Shown one piece after another: positions 17,286-26,690 of a stretch of 64,000 nt of DNA. Each line of letters begins with the position of its first letter. The first letter of the stretch is position 1. The notes beneath the pieces were generated by a model, which saw only the letters and a list, made by a program, of their open reading frames with translations, made no database searches and was not told where the DNA came from. Origin of the DNA: Pedobacter steynii (lineage in GTDB: Bacteria; Bacteroidota; Bacteroidia; Sphingobacteriales; Sphingobacteriaceae). The DNA is taken from positions 4,650,001 to 4,714,000 of the forward strand of contig NZ_CP017141.1 in assembly GCF_001721645.1 (NCBI RefSeq), given 5' to 3'. The position numbers and the translations under genes were made by a program.

Positions 17286-17720
17286 ATGAAAATGAATTTG
17301 CAAACCCTGACTAAAGACTTATGTGCCTATAATTTATGGGCAAATCATGAACTGGTAAAACAGCTGACTGAAAAAAAAGAAGGCACTGCAGCTGATTCTA
17401 TTGAACTTCCACATATCAACCAAAAGTTATCCCGCCTGCTGGCTGTAGAAGAGGAGTGGATGCAGAAAATACGGTGTAAGGAAACGCGTTCGCCTGAAGA
17501 AAGAGTATTTGAAGGGGCAATCGATGCCTTGCTCAAAGACCTCGTCGTTCAATCTGAAAGTTTTCTAAACTATGTATCTGAACTGTCCGAAGAAACTTTA
17601 AAAGAGAAAGTAGCGTTTGATATTTCTGGAGGTGGTGATCTTAAAATGTCCAGATACGAAATGATTCAGCATACTGTAGGCGATAGTACCCATCATCGGG
17701 GAGAGATTGTGATCAGTTAA
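17286..17720 (+). CDS. DinB-family protein, C-terminally short
   Basis: A 144-residue four-helix-bundle protein of the DinB/YfiT group. Helix 1 has the family LCAYNLWANHELVKQL start; the metal-binding histidines are at NHE near residue 20 and in HHRGEI near the end. The protein stops right after RGEIVIS, while family members normally continue about 20 residues (compare the DinB at 47408, which does). No frameshifted continuation is seen in the next 40 bases, so this is a real truncation or an early stop. DinB proteins are damage-inducible or thiol-transferase-like metalloproteins; the substrate is unknown. Confidence 0.75.
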   Translation: MKMNLQTLTKDLCAYNLWANHELVKQLTEKKEGTAADSIELPHINQKLSRLLAVEEEWMQKIRCKETRSPEERVFEGAIDALLKDLVVQSESFLNYVSELSEETLKEKVAFDISGGGDLKMSRYEMIQHTVGDSTHHRGEIVIS

Positions 17721-17760
17721 ATGCCCGGCAGACTTTCAGACAGATAAGTGCCACAGAAAA

Positions 17761-18342
17761 ATGTCAGCAAAAAATAGAATGATGAGAAAAAGGATCATAT
17801 GGAAAGGGTTAAACCGGTTACAAACCACGGAGCATTGTGAACTGCTGCTGGAGGAGGATCGGATTATCGTATCCGCAGTGGTTGAGGGTAAGGTGGATGA
17901 CCAGCAGGTCGATATTTCCTATCTGATTCATGCAGATCGCAACTGGAGAACTTTAGCGGTGTCGGTTCTCAATAAGATGGAGGGAGAGCTGAAGCAATTG
18001 GCCTATACCAGTGATGGTGCTGGAAACTGGTACCAGGATGGGCTGGAAGTAGCGCTTTTCAAGGGCTGTATCGATATAGACATCATGGTCAGCCCTTTTA
18101 CAAACGGACTTCCGGTAAACCGGTTAAAGATGAAGACCGGAGAAAGTCAGCGGATCATCGTGATGTATTTTGATATTCTGGAATTTGAAGTGAAGCGGGT
18201 AGATCAGATCTATACCAGGATTACAGAAGACCGGTATAAATATGAAAATACACATAATGATTTCCAGGCAATTGTCAAATTTGATGAGCTCGGATTGGTG
18301 CGTTCTTATCCGGGATTATTTGAAATGACCTCCATTGAATAA
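17761..18342 (+). CDS. Putative glycolipid-binding protein
   Basis: A 193-residue protein matching the putative glycolipid-binding family (PF06475): IIWKGLNRLQTTEHCELLLE at the N-terminus, WRTLAVSVLN, a central GNWYQDGLEVALFKGCIDID with the conserved Gly-Cys-Asp, and TNGLPVNRLKM. The family name comes from weak similarity, and its role is not well tested. It is on the same strand as, and 40 bases after, the DinB gene and 21 bases before the Nudix gene, so the three may be co-transcribed. Confidence 0.8.
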   Translation: MSAKNRMMRKRIIWKGLNRLQTTEHCELLLEEDRIIVSAVVEGKVDDQQVDISYLIHADRNWRTLAVSVLNKMEGELKQLAYTSDGAGNWYQDGLEVALFKGCIDIDIMVSPFTNGLPVNRLKMKTGESQRIIVMYFDILEFEVKRVDQIYTRITEDRYKYENTHNDFQAIVKFDELGLVRSYPGLFEMTSIE

Positions 18343-18363
18343 TAATTTCAATTATCTTCGGGC

Positions 18364-18765
18364 ATGATTGATGTTTGTTGTGCCATTATCCTGAATGACG
18401 AAGGACAAATACTGGTTGCCCAGCGGAGCTCCAGTATGTCTTTGCCTTTAAAGATGGAATTTCCGGGCGGGAAAATAGAGCCGGGAGAAAGCCCGGAGGC
18501 TTGTCTGATCAGGGAAATAAAGGAAGAACTGAATGTCGACATTCAGGTCCTTTCGGCAATAAAATCCAACCGTCATGTATATCCTGAATTTTCCATTCAC
18601 CTGATTCCCTTTATCTGCCGGATTATATCGGGGGAGGTTACTCTGAGAGAACATATTTCCTATGACTGGCTGGAGGCATCAGCATTGCCGGATTGTGATT
18701 GGGCAGCTGCTGATGTTCCCATAGTCCTGAATTATCTGGATTCGTTAAAAAACCAGCCAAACTAA
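18364..18765 (+). CDS. mutT: MutT-like Nudix hydrolase
   Basis: A 133-residue Nudix enzyme. The Nudix box is complete: GGKIEPGESPEACL followed by IREIKEELNV, with the Mg-binding REIKEE glutamates. The short length and VCCAIILNDEGQILVAQRS start match MutT and dCTP-type pyrophosphohydrolases, which remove oxidised nucleotides such as 8-oxo-dGTP. Exact substrate is not certain, so the symbol is by similarity. The gene overlaps the WG/Sel1 gene by four bases, tail to tail. Confidence 0.85.
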   Translation: MIDVCCAIILNDEGQILVAQRSSSMSLPLKMEFPGGKIEPGESPEACLIREIKEELNVDIQVLSAIKSNRHVYPEFSIHLIPFICRIISGEVTLREHISYDWLEASALPDCDWAAADVPIVLNYLDSLKNQPN

Positions 18766-21080
18766 CCGTTTGCTTTCGGTGGCTCTTCATCGGGCGGATC
18801 AATGCCTGCAGCCCTGGCTAAAGCCACCATTTCCGAGGCCTTGGCTTCGTCCTTCAGCTCGTCATGATACCGGTACAGCCTGATCAGCGTTAAATAAGTA
18901 TTGGTATGTCCAAGTTCCACTGCCTGATGGTAATGTTTTAAGGCTTTATCCAGGTTTTGCTGTACCCATATTCCATCCAGGTAAAGATCTGCGAGGTTTG
19001 CATGAGCACTTCCGTTTCCATACTCTGCCGCTCTTTCATACCACCGGATGGCCTGGTCTATGTTCTGCCGGACGCCTATCCCGTGGAGATGGCAAATTCC
19101 AAACCCGTTCATGGCATCAGACGAGCCGGCTTTCGTACCTTTACGGTACCAAAAGTAAGCCTTGTTGGCATCATAATATTCGCCCGTCCTGCTGTAGATA
19201 AAACCCAGGTCGTTCATGGAGTCTGAATCTCCTTTTTCTGCTGCCAACAAATGATATTTTATGGCATTATCCAGATCTCCCTCATCGAAAGCCTCTGATC
19301 CTTTGTGGTAAAGGTCAAGGGCCGGAGCGTTTGTGCCGGCAATATCAACGAGAATTTTCCGCTGCTCATCCGCAAGACTTTCTGGGTAATAAGCGGGGGA
19401 CAGTTGCCTGGAGGCAATTTCATGATCAACAGGCTTAATCGTCTGATTGCTGTAAACCAAGGATGCTTCCTGTCCGAGGAAGCCCAGTATCTCCCAGCTG
19501 CCATCCTTATTTCTACGGATGTAATCGCGCATGGAATCAAACTGAGGGCTGATGAAAATGTTTCTCCCTTCCCAGGAATCAAAAAGACCTGCTTTTCCAG
19601 ATTGAAATACACGGAAACAAGCCTCATTGAGTTCATCAATCCGGTTGTAGAGACAGGGGAGCAGCTGCCCATCATTCAGCCGAAACAATCCGAATTTTCC
19701 TTTCTGTTTCAGGATATAAACAAGACTACCGCTGCAATAACTGATTTGTTCATATTCAAGAGGGAGTATAGTCTGACCATCCTGCCTGATCAGGGATTGC
19801 AGTTTCATCCGGTTTTTAGCTCCCGTAGGTACGATTTCGTTCGTTACGAAAAAATGTTGCTGCTGGTCAAAACCAGCCCACTCTACGCTGGTTACTTTAT
19901 GTGTTCCGATCTTTTGGAAATCCTGTAAAAAGAAATGCTTTTGCTTATTGGATTTTTGTATCCCTGAATAGAGGTTACATCCATCATATGCATAACAATC
20001 TATTTCTTTGAGGTATTCAAAAGGGAGTAAAATATCATTGTCAGGATTCACAACAGCCCATGTGTCCTCCTTACATGCGTTAAAATAATGAGGTTCCAGG
20101 CAGAGGTCTGTAATGTCATCATAAAGAAAAGCTACTTCAAGACTCTTAAGGGGTTGAAGGAACCCATATTTATCATTTAGCTTAACAATTGCAGTGCCTT
20201 TGCTCAGGTCGTAAGCATCATCATACTGTAAAGGCACGATTTCTTCTCCCTGACGGTTAACGTAACCGTATTTATCATCCTTCTGAACCAATGCCAGTTC
20301 CTCCTCCTCAGGAAAGTAATAAACCTCGTCATAACGTGCGGGAATCAGGATTTTTCCCATATCGTCTTTGAGGCCTTTAGCTTCGTTTTGGGTATAGAAA
20401 ACCTGATCAGGATGATCCTCCTCCTCCTCTTCTTCCAGGTCATACACCCCGGAGGTCATCACTTCCCAGCCATAATCATATCCGGAATGGTTGAGATAAG
20501 GCCGGAAGCTCTGAAATCCAAAAGCTCCCTGGTTAAATTCAGGACAGTTGTCCAGTAAATCGGGATCATCCTGAGCAACTGCTTCTGCGATAATAGCATT
20601 GCTGGTATTGATTGCATTCAGGAGCTTAATGGCCTGTATTTTATGGGAGGTATCGTCCATATTAAATACATCCCATGCGTCGAGATGAAAAAAATCATGG
20701 ACCACTTTCTGGTCAAGGAATTTGAAAATACGCTGCTTTGCAGCATCAAATGCAGCTTTGTTGTCGATTAACTGTTCTTTATGTTTATCTATGAATTCGT
20801 AAAAGGCTTTAATTCTTTGAATCCCTGAAGGAGCTGCTGCATAAATCCCACCTTCTGTGCCGTTGTATATCGGGGTTGAAATGTAGGCCTGATCACAAAG
20901 CAATGGATGAAGAAACAGAGGGAATTCATAGTTCCACTCTACCATAAGTAGGTTTTCTTCACTATTGCCCCCGATTCCGGCAAGGATCTGATCTAAAAAT
21001 GCAGTACTTTCTTCTGTAAGCTGTTCTTGCTCGGGAAGCATGCTGCGGTTTAAATTGTATAAGTATATTCTATGAGCCAT
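18762..21080 (-). CDS. Large WG-repeat and Sel1-repeat protein
   Basis: A 772-residue cytoplasmic protein with three parts. The N-terminal 210 residues (MAHRIYLYNLNRSMLPEQEQ start) form a domain I recall from proteins with the same repeats but cannot name with confidence. Residues about 235-560 hold WG repeats (for example YGYVNRQGEEIVPLQYDDAY and YGFLQPLKS). Residues about 580-760 hold Sel1/TPR-like repeats (AIKYHLLAAEKGDSDSMNDL, AIRWYERAAEYGNGSAHANL). Such repeats bind proteins or peptides. No enzyme motif is visible. An acidic run near residue 217 (LEEEEEEDHPD) separates the first two parts. Role unknown. Confidence 0.75.
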   Translation of the reverse strand: MAHRIYLYNLNRSMLPEQEQLTEESTAFLDQILAGIGGNSEENLLMVEWNYEFPLFLHPLLCDQAYISTPIYNGTEGGIYAAAPSGIQRIKAFYEFIDKHKEQLIDNKAAFDAAKQRIFKFLDQKVVHDFFHLDAWDVFNMDDTSHKIQAIKLLNAINTSNAIIAEAVAQDDPDLLDNCPEFNQGAFGFQSFRPYLNHSGYDYGWEVMTSGVYDLEEEEEEDHPDQVFYTQNEAKGLKDDMGKILIPARYDEVYYFPEEEELALVQKDDKYGYVNRQGEEIVPLQYDDAYDLSKGTAIVKLNDKYGFLQPLKSLEVAFLYDDITDLCLEPHYFNACKEDTWAVVNPDNDILLPFEYLKEIDCYAYDGCNLYSGIQKSNKQKHFFLQDFQKIGTHKVTSVEWAGFDQQQHFFVTNEIVPTGAKNRMKLQSLIRQDGQTILPLEYEQISYCSGSLVYILKQKGKFGLFRLNDGQLLPCLYNRIDELNEACFRVFQSGKAGLFDSWEGRNIFISPQFDSMRDYIRRNKDGSWEILGFLGQEASLVYSNQTIKPVDHEIASRQLSPAYYPESLADEQRKILVDIAGTNAPALDLYHKGSEAFDEGDLDNAIKYHLLAAEKGDSDSMNDLGFIYSRTGEYYDANKAYFWYRKGTKAGSSDAMNGFGICHLHGIGVRQNIDQAIRWYERAAEYGNGSAHANLADLYLDGIWVQQNLDKALKHYHQAVELGHTNTYLTLIRLYRYHDELKDEAKASEMVALARAAGIDPPDEEPPKANG

Positions 21081-21235
21081 TAAATTGGATTATCGCGTTC
21101 TTACCTGAATAAATGATCGGTTCTTTCTGTACAATAATAGTGCAAGAAAAATCAAAAAAGTGACCGTATTTGTATAGCGATTGTAAAAGATTTATAGAAA
21201 GGAATTGTTACATTGTGGCATCAAAAAACATCATT

Positions 21236-23371
21236 ATGAAAAAAACAAAAAATGCATTGATACTTATCGCAGCAATGCTTCCCTTTGTGGCGGAGGCACA
21301 GCTAAGTAATACAGGACAAAAAACTATGATTTATCCGGAGACAAAAAAAGAAAATGTAAAAGACACCTATTTTGGAACAAGTATAGACGATCCTTACAGG
21401 TGGTTGGAAGACGACCGCTCTGCCGATACCAAAAAATGGGTGGAAGCGCAGAACGTGGTTACTCAGCAGTATTTGGCTCAAATTCCTTATCGCAAAGACA
21501 TAAAGGACCGGTTGAGACAATTGATGAATTATGAGAAATATTCTCAGCCATTCAAAGAGGGGGCATACACCTATTATTTCAAAAATACCGGATTGCAGAA
21601 TCAGAGTGTGATGTATCGTCAGAAAGAAGGGGGAGAACCGGAGGTTTTCCTGGATCCAAATACTTTTTCCAAAGATGCAACGACTTCCCTTGCCGGCATC
21701 AATTTTTCCAAGGATGGAAGTTTGGTCGCCTATCAGCTGTCTGAAGGTGGTTCAGACTGGACTTCGGTCATTGTGATGAAATCTGCCGATAAAACGGTGG
21801 TGGGAGAAACATTGAAAGATGTTAAATTTTCGGGAATTGCATGGCAGGGAAATGAAGGTTTTTATTATAGCAGTTATGATAAACCTGCAGAAGGAAGTCA
21901 GCTTTCCGGTATGACTCAATACCATAAGTTATTTTACCATAAACTGGGAACGCCACAGAAAGACGACCAGTTGATTTTTGGAGGAGAGAAAACGCCCAGA
22001 CGCTATATCGGAGCAGGACTCACAGAAGATGAGCGTTACCTGATCATTTCCGCAGCAAATTCTACTTCAGGAAATGAGCTTTATATCCGTGACCTGAAGG
22101 ATAAAAAAGGAACTATTGTACCTGTTGTCAATAACTTTGACAAGAGCCATAACATCATAGACAATGTGGGTAGTAAATTATTCATTTATACGAATTTGAA
22201 TGCTCCGAACGGACGTGTGGTGACCGTTGATGCAGCGAAACCCGGCGTTGAAAACTGGAAAGAACTGATCAGGGAAACTGAAAATGTGCTGAGCCCTTCT
22301 TCAGGAGGAGGGAAGTTGTTTGCCAACTATATTAAAGATGCCGTATCCCTGGTATTGCAGTACGATAGAAATGGTAAGCTTGAGCACGAAATTAAGTTGC
22401 CTGGAATTGGTTCCGCGAATGGATTTGGTAGTAAACAAGCTGAAAAAGAATTGTATTATACTTTTACTTCCTATGTTTATCCGGCTACAATTTTCAAATA
22501 CAATGTGGAAACCGGAAAGTCTGAAGTATACAAAAAATCAGGAGTAGATTTTGATCCGGCAAATTATGAATCAAAACAGGTCTTTTATACTTCCAAAGAC
22601 GGAACGAAAGTGCCGATGATCATTACCTATAAAAAAGGAATTACCCTGGATGGTAAAAACCCTACGGTGTTGTATGGTTACGGAGGTTTTAATGTGAGCC
22701 TGACGCCTTCGTTCAGTACTGCAAATATTATCCTGATGGATCAGGGCGGGATTTATGCCGTAGCGAATCTTCGTGGTGGTGGAGAGTATGGCGAAAAATG
22801 GCACCTGGCAGGAACAAAACTGCAAAAGCAAAATGTATTTGACGACTTTATCGCGGCGGGAGAATACCTGATCGCAAACAAATATACTTCGAAAGATTAC
22901 CTGGCCAGTATGGGTGGTTCTAACGGAGGATTACTGGTAGGCGCAACAATGGCCCAACGTCCTGATCTCTTTAAAGTCGCTTTCCCGGCGGTAGGGGTAA
23001 TGGATATGTTGCGTTACCATAAATTTACTGCTGGTGCAGGATGGAACTTTGACTACGGAACCGCTGAGGATTCAAAAGAGATGTTTGAGTACCTGTATAA
23101 ATATTCTCCGGTACATGCCTTAAAAGCAGGAACAAAATATCCGGCAACATTGGTGACTACAGCTGATCATGATGACCGGGTGGTACCAGCACACTCTTTC
23201 AAGTTTGCCGCAAATTTACAGAAGGATCAGGCCGGGGATGCTCCGGTACTCATCAGTATTCAAACCAATGCCGGACATGGTGCGGGTAAACCCACTGATA
23301 AAGCGATTGAAGAAATTGCCGATCGCTGGGCATTCTTATTTTACAATATGGGTGTTACTTATAAAAAGTAA
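21236..23371 (+). CDS. Prolyl oligopeptidase family serine peptidase (S9A), secreted
   Basis: About 711 residues from ATG 21236; the frame opens at 21170 but the signal peptide MKKTKNALILIAAMLPFVAEA begins at 21236. After the signal peptide come the N-terminal YPETKKENVKDTYFG and DPYRWLEDDRS segments, the seven-bladed propeller (about residues 60-420), and the alpha/beta hydrolase domain with the nucleophile in GGSNGG (Ser562), the acid in ADHDDRVVP and the histidine in NAGHGAGK. These enzymes cleave short peptides after proline in the periplasm. All catalytic parts are intact. Confidence 0.93.
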   Translation: MKKTKNALILIAAMLPFVAEAQLSNTGQKTMIYPETKKENVKDTYFGTSIDDPYRWLEDDRSADTKKWVEAQNVVTQQYLAQIPYRKDIKDRLRQLMNYEKYSQPFKEGAYTYYFKNTGLQNQSVMYRQKEGGEPEVFLDPNTFSKDATTSLAGINFSKDGSLVAYQLSEGGSDWTSVIVMKSADKTVVGETLKDVKFSGIAWQGNEGFYYSSYDKPAEGSQLSGMTQYHKLFYHKLGTPQKDDQLIFGGEKTPRRYIGAGLTEDERYLIISAANSTSGNELYIRDLKDKKGTIVPVVNNFDKSHNIIDNVGSKLFIYTNLNAPNGRVVTVDAAKPGVENWKELIRETENVLSPSSGGGKLFANYIKDAVSLVLQYDRNGKLEHEIKLPGIGSANGFGSKQAEKELYYTFTSYVYPATIFKYNVETGKSEVYKKSGVDFDPANYESKQVFYTSKDGTKVPMIITYKKGITLDGKNPTVLYGYGGFNVSLTPSFSTANIILMDQGGIYAVANLRGGGEYGEKWHLAGTKLQKQNVFDDFIAAGEYLIANKYTSKDYLASMGGSNGGLLVGATMAQRPDLFKVAFPAVGVMDMLRYHKFTAGAGWNFDYGTAEDSKEMFEYLYKYSPVHALKAGTKYPATLVTTADHDDRVVPAHSFKFAANLQKDQAGDAPVLISIQTNAGHGAGKPTDKAIEEIADRWAFLFYNMGVTYKK

Positions 23372-23421
23372 CACCTGAAATATCAAAGGAGCATCAGCTC
23401 TAAAAAGATGTGACCAGGTTC

Positions 23422-23904
23422 TTATTTAGCCAATTTAAGGACTTTGGGCACATCTTTTTCATTTCCGGTAAAAATTACCAGCTTCTTGTCTGCACCATAA
23501 AGATATAATGATGGATAGTGTTTTGGCTGAAATAGAGGAATGAAAACATAATCTTTATCCTGTAAAGTCGTGATGTTTTTCATTGCTTTTAATGGCTTTG
23601 CATAAGTATCCATGAAATAATTGATCGAACGGAATACATCCTGGGAAACGAGATAGAAGTTAATTCCCGACAATTCTTTCTTATTTTTTGATAAGTATCC
23701 CGCTACCTTCTGACAATGATCGCAGGTGGCATCAAAAAACATGATGAGGGATTTCTTTCCCTTAGGGATCTGCTCGGTAGAAAAGGTAGTTCCGTTTTCT
23801 TTGTAAAAAACTGCTTTGGGGATGGCTGTACCCGGGGTTGGTGCCTGAGCAAATGCGCTTAACGAAAATGCGGTGACAAGTAAGGAAAAGAAAAGTTGTT
23901 TCAT
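23422..23904 (-). CDS. Secreted thioredoxin-like (TlpA/redoxin) protein
   Basis: A 160-residue periplasmic thioredoxin-fold protein with a signal peptide (cleavage after SAFAQA). The active site is FFDATCDHCQKV (Cys61 and Cys64) and the cis-proline is in KHYPSLYLY. The length and CxHC motif fit TlpA/ResA-like disulfide reductases, though the partner is unknown. It converges on the prolyl oligopeptidase gene with about 50 bases between and has 201 bases upstream before lspA, in which I see only A/T-rich promoter-like sequence. Confidence 0.83.
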   Translation of the reverse strand: MKQLFFSLLVTAFSLSAFAQAPTPGTAIPKAVFYKENGTTFSTEQIPKGKKSLIMFFDATCDHCQKVAGYLSKNKKELSGINFYLVSQDVFRSINYFMDTYAKPLKAMKNITTLQDKDYVFIPLFQPKHYPSLYLYGADKKLVIFTGNEKDVPKVLKLAK

Positions 23905-24105
23905 CTGATCTGTTTTTCTGGGTTAATATTTACTAATATCTGATTCTCCTGCAAGATTTGCGTCATTTGAATTCAAAAATACTATTCCTATATTTATCAA
24001 TTGAGGTATACGGATAAGAAATGATTATTACCGCTGCCAGGTTTATGAGTTCCTGAGCTACATTAGAAAACAATACAAAACACGAAAAAAGACAAGTATA
24101 TTCCA

Positions 24106-24624
24106 ATGAAAAAAATGATGTGGAGTGGTGTAGCGGGGAAGGTCCTGATTCTGGTGATTGTCCTGTTCAATATTGGTTGCGATCAGATTACAAAGTCTAT
24201 AGTAAGAGATCATGTAGATTATAATGCGAATATTAAAGTCATCACTAATCATGTCACGCTGACTAAAGTAGAAAATGCAGGCGCTTTTTTAAGTGTGGGA
24301 GATACGCTTCATTCGGGATTTAAATTTGTATTGCTGTTATTGATGCCTGTACTGGTGCTTCTGATGGGTACTTATTTTGTAATGACCAGGAAAAACCTCT
24401 CTCCGCTATTGGTGTTTGGCATCAGCTGTGTGATTGGTGGTGGGGCAGGAAATCTGTATGACCGCATTATTTATGGTTCGGTAACCGACTTTCTTCATAT
24501 TGACTTTGTTATTTTTCAGACGGGCGTGTTCAATGCGGCAGACCTTTCTATTATGCTCGGAATGCTGTTGATCATGATCGATTCATTTTCAAGAAAGAAT
24601 GTGGCAAATACAAGCTACAGTTAA
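24106..24624 (+). CDS. lspA: Signal peptidase II (lipoprotein signal peptidase)
   Basis: A 172-residue membrane aspartyl protease with four helices. The family motifs are present: CDQITKSIV in the first loop, NAGAFLSVGD, GNLYDRIIYGSVTDFLHIDF with the first catalytic Asp, and FNAADLSIMLGMLL with the second. It cleaves signal peptides of lipoproteins, for instance the SusD and DUF4397 proteins in this window. It is not next to ileS or other usual neighbours, so it may be a second copy in the genome. Directly downstream is a two-component system. Confidence 0.9.
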   Translation: MKKMMWSGVAGKVLILVIVLFNIGCDQITKSIVRDHVDYNANIKVITNHVTLTKVENAGAFLSVGDTLHSGFKFVLLLLMPVLVLLMGTYFVMTRKNLSPLLVFGISCVIGGGAGNLYDRIIYGSVTDFLHIDFVIFQTGVFNAADLSIMLGMLLIMIDSFSRKNVANTSYS

Positions 24625-24663
24625 TCCCAGATCTTTCCGGTTTTATAACCCAATTTTGTAGCT

Positions 24664-25341
24664 ATGAAATTATTGCTTGTAGAAGATGAGGCTGATTTGC
24701 AGGAAGTGATCCGTCAGTCTCTTGAGAAAGAGAACTATCTGGTGGAAACTGCCGACAGCTATGCCCTTGCTTTAGACAAAATTGTTTCTTATGAATATGA
24801 TTGCATTCTGCTGGACATCATGTTGCCCGATGGAAGTGGCCTGGACCTGCTTGCGGAATTGAAACAAATGAATAAGTCTGACAATGTGATCATCATTTCT
24901 GCAAAAGATGCGCTGGAAGATAAAGTAAAAGGATTGGATATGGGGGCTGACGATTACCTGGTTAAACCTTTTCATATAGCAGAGCTCAATGCCAGAATTA
25001 AATCGGTATGGAGAAGAAAGTCTTTGAATGGCAAAAATACAATGGAATATGCGAATATGCGCATGGACCTGGACGAACGTCAGGTGTGGATTGAAGGGAA
25101 TGAACTCCTGCTCAACCGCAAAGAGTTCGATATCCTGAGTTATCTGTCGGTAAATAAAAACAGGTTAGTCAACAAAACAGCATTGGCGGAACAGGTTTGG
25201 GGAGATTATATGGATGGTGCGGACGATTATGAGTTCATCTATTCCCAGATAAAAAACCTCCGCAGAAAACTGAAAGAAAACAATGCAGGTATAGAAATTC
25301 AGGCGGTGTATGGCATCGGTTATAAACTGGTCACGTTATGA
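24664..25341 (+). CDS. OmpR-family response regulator
   Basis: A 225-residue regulator. The receiver domain has the acidic pair (VEDEAD), the phosphoacceptor Asp51 in CILLDIMLPDGSG, Ser/Thr in VIIISAKD and the KPF lysine (DDYLVKPFHIAEL). The C-terminal winged helix (LLNRKEFDILSYLSVNKNRL and VYGIGYKL) binds DNA as tandem dimers. The gene overlaps the kinase gene by four bases, so the pair is translationally coupled. Likely targets are the two PepSY-like genes downstream. Confidence 0.93.
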   Translation: MKLLLVEDEADLQEVIRQSLEKENYLVETADSYALALDKIVSYEYDCILLDIMLPDGSGLDLLAELKQMNKSDNVIIISAKDALEDKVKGLDMGADDYLVKPFHIAELNARIKSVWRRKSLNGKNTMEYANMRMDLDERQVWIEGNELLLNRKEFDILSYLSVNKNRLVNKTALAEQVWGDYMDGADDYEFIYSQIKNLRRKLKENNAGIEIQAVYGIGYKLVTL

Positions 25342-26603
25342 ACCTGCTGAATTACACGCTCAAGTATCTTTCCTTAGCACTACTGCTGGTCATCAGTATC
25401 TGGGCGATCTTGTTTTATTTCAATATGATTGATGAAGTACAGGATAGTCTGGACGATGGACTGGAGAACAGTAAGATGCTGGTGATTCAGCGGGTGGAAA
25501 CAGATCCCGGAATCATTCAGCGTTCCGGCTTTTCTGAACACAATTATGAGATCAAAGAAATCGGAGAACAATCAGGGCTTAAATTTAAGGACAGGTATCG
25601 GGACACGATGATGTACACACTGAATGAAGAAGATCTGGAACCGTTCCGGATGCTGACGACTGTATTTAATAAGGACAATAAGTATTATGAAATGAAAGTC
25701 GTGGCTTCAACTGTAGAGGAAGATGACCTGGTAAGGAGCTTGTTATATAGCCTGATCTGGTTGTATGCCGCAATTCTGGTCAGCTTTCTGTTGATCAATA
25801 ACCTGCTGCTTCGGAAAATATGGACGCCGTTTTATCAGTTGCTCAGGAGGTTGAAAGCATTCCGCCTGGATAAAGATCAGGGGATTGAGACGACAAAGAC
25901 AGGTGTAAAGGAATTTAAAGAACTAAATGAGGCAGTAAGCGGTTTGGTGGAGCAATCGGTCAATACCTATGGAAGCCAGAAGCAGTTTATAGAAAATGCG
26001 GCGCATGAATTACAAACACCACTTGCCATCAGTCTGAACAGACTGGAGCTTCTGGCAGAAAATGAAGGACTTACCGATCATCACCTGGAATCTATAGGTC
26101 AGGTGATCGGGACTTTACAACGGCTAACGAGATTGAATAAATCGCTCTTATTGCTTTCAAAAATTGAAAACAAGCAATATGGAGAGATTACGCGGCTCTC
26201 GATCAATGCAATCGTAAAAAACCTGATCTCGGAATATGAAGACTTTGCGGAAATGAAATCTGTCCGGATCCATCTGGAAGAAGAAGGAGCCGCTGAGCTG
26301 GCAATGAACAAAGATCTGGCTGCGGTGCTCATTTCCAATCTCCTTAAAAATGCCATTACCCATAATGTTTCCGGAGGACTTGTAAAGGTCTTCATTAATG
26401 GAAATAGTTTAGTCGTCAGCAATACGGGGGGGGCAAACGCCTTAAATCAGGAGAAGATCTTTAAGCGTTTTCAGAAAGACAGCAGGGAACAAAGCAGTAT
26501 CGGCCTTGGACTTGCTATCGTGAAGGCCATCGTGGATCTCTATGGTTTTAACATCAGGTATTTCTATACCGATCAGCACCACATTCAATTAAATTTCAAA
26601 TAA
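25338..26603 (+). CDS. Sensor histidine kinase
   Basis: A 421-residue membrane kinase: helix 1 (about residues 11-29), a periplasmic sensor of about 110 residues, helix 2 (about 137-157), a HAMP-like linker, the phosphoacceptor His223 in ENAAHELQTP, and a C-terminal ATPase domain (N box LKNAITHN, G1 VVSNTGG, G2 SIGLGLAIVKAI). The G1 box lacks the aspartate of canonical DxGxG and is encoded by a run of eight G (26426-26433). It pairs with the preceding response regulator. The signal is unknown; the PepSY-like products downstream suggest an envelope or periplasmic protein signal. Confidence 0.9.
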   Translation: MNLLNYTLKYLSLALLLVISIWAILFYFNMIDEVQDSLDDGLENSKMLVIQRVETDPGIIQRSGFSEHNYEIKEIGEQSGLKFKDRYRDTMMYTLNEEDLEPFRMLTTVFNKDNKYYEMKVVASTVEEDDLVRSLLYSLIWLYAAILVSFLLINNLLLRKIWTPFYQLLRRLKAFRLDKDQGIETTKTGVKEFKELNEAVSGLVEQSVNTYGSQKQFIENAAHELQTPLAISLNRLELLAENEGLTDHHLESIGQVIGTLQRLTRLNKSLLLLSKIENKQYGEITRLSINAIVKNLISEYEDFAEMKSVRIHLEEEGAAELAMNKDLAAVLISNLLKNAITHNVSGGLVKVFINGNSLVVSNTGGANALNQEKIFKRFQKDSREQSSIGLGLAIVKAIVDLYGFNIRYFYTDQHHIQLNFK

Positions 26604-26616
26604 TTGAAATAATTGC

Positions 26617-26654
26617 CAATTCTGGTTTTCTATTCCAGTTTCTTTTCAGAATTG
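26617..26654 (+). promoter_or_regulatory. Inverted repeat upstream of the PepSY-like genes
   Basis: CAATTCTG at 26617-26624 and CAGAATTG at 26647-26654 are perfect 8-base arms 22 bases apart, with a related TTCCAG element between them. The repeat lies 37-74 bases upstream of the first PepSY-like start codon, a position suited to the neighbouring response regulator. Confidence 0.35.
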
Positions 26655-26690
26655 ACCTCTTTCTTTGTGGTATAAATAAAAACAATTACC

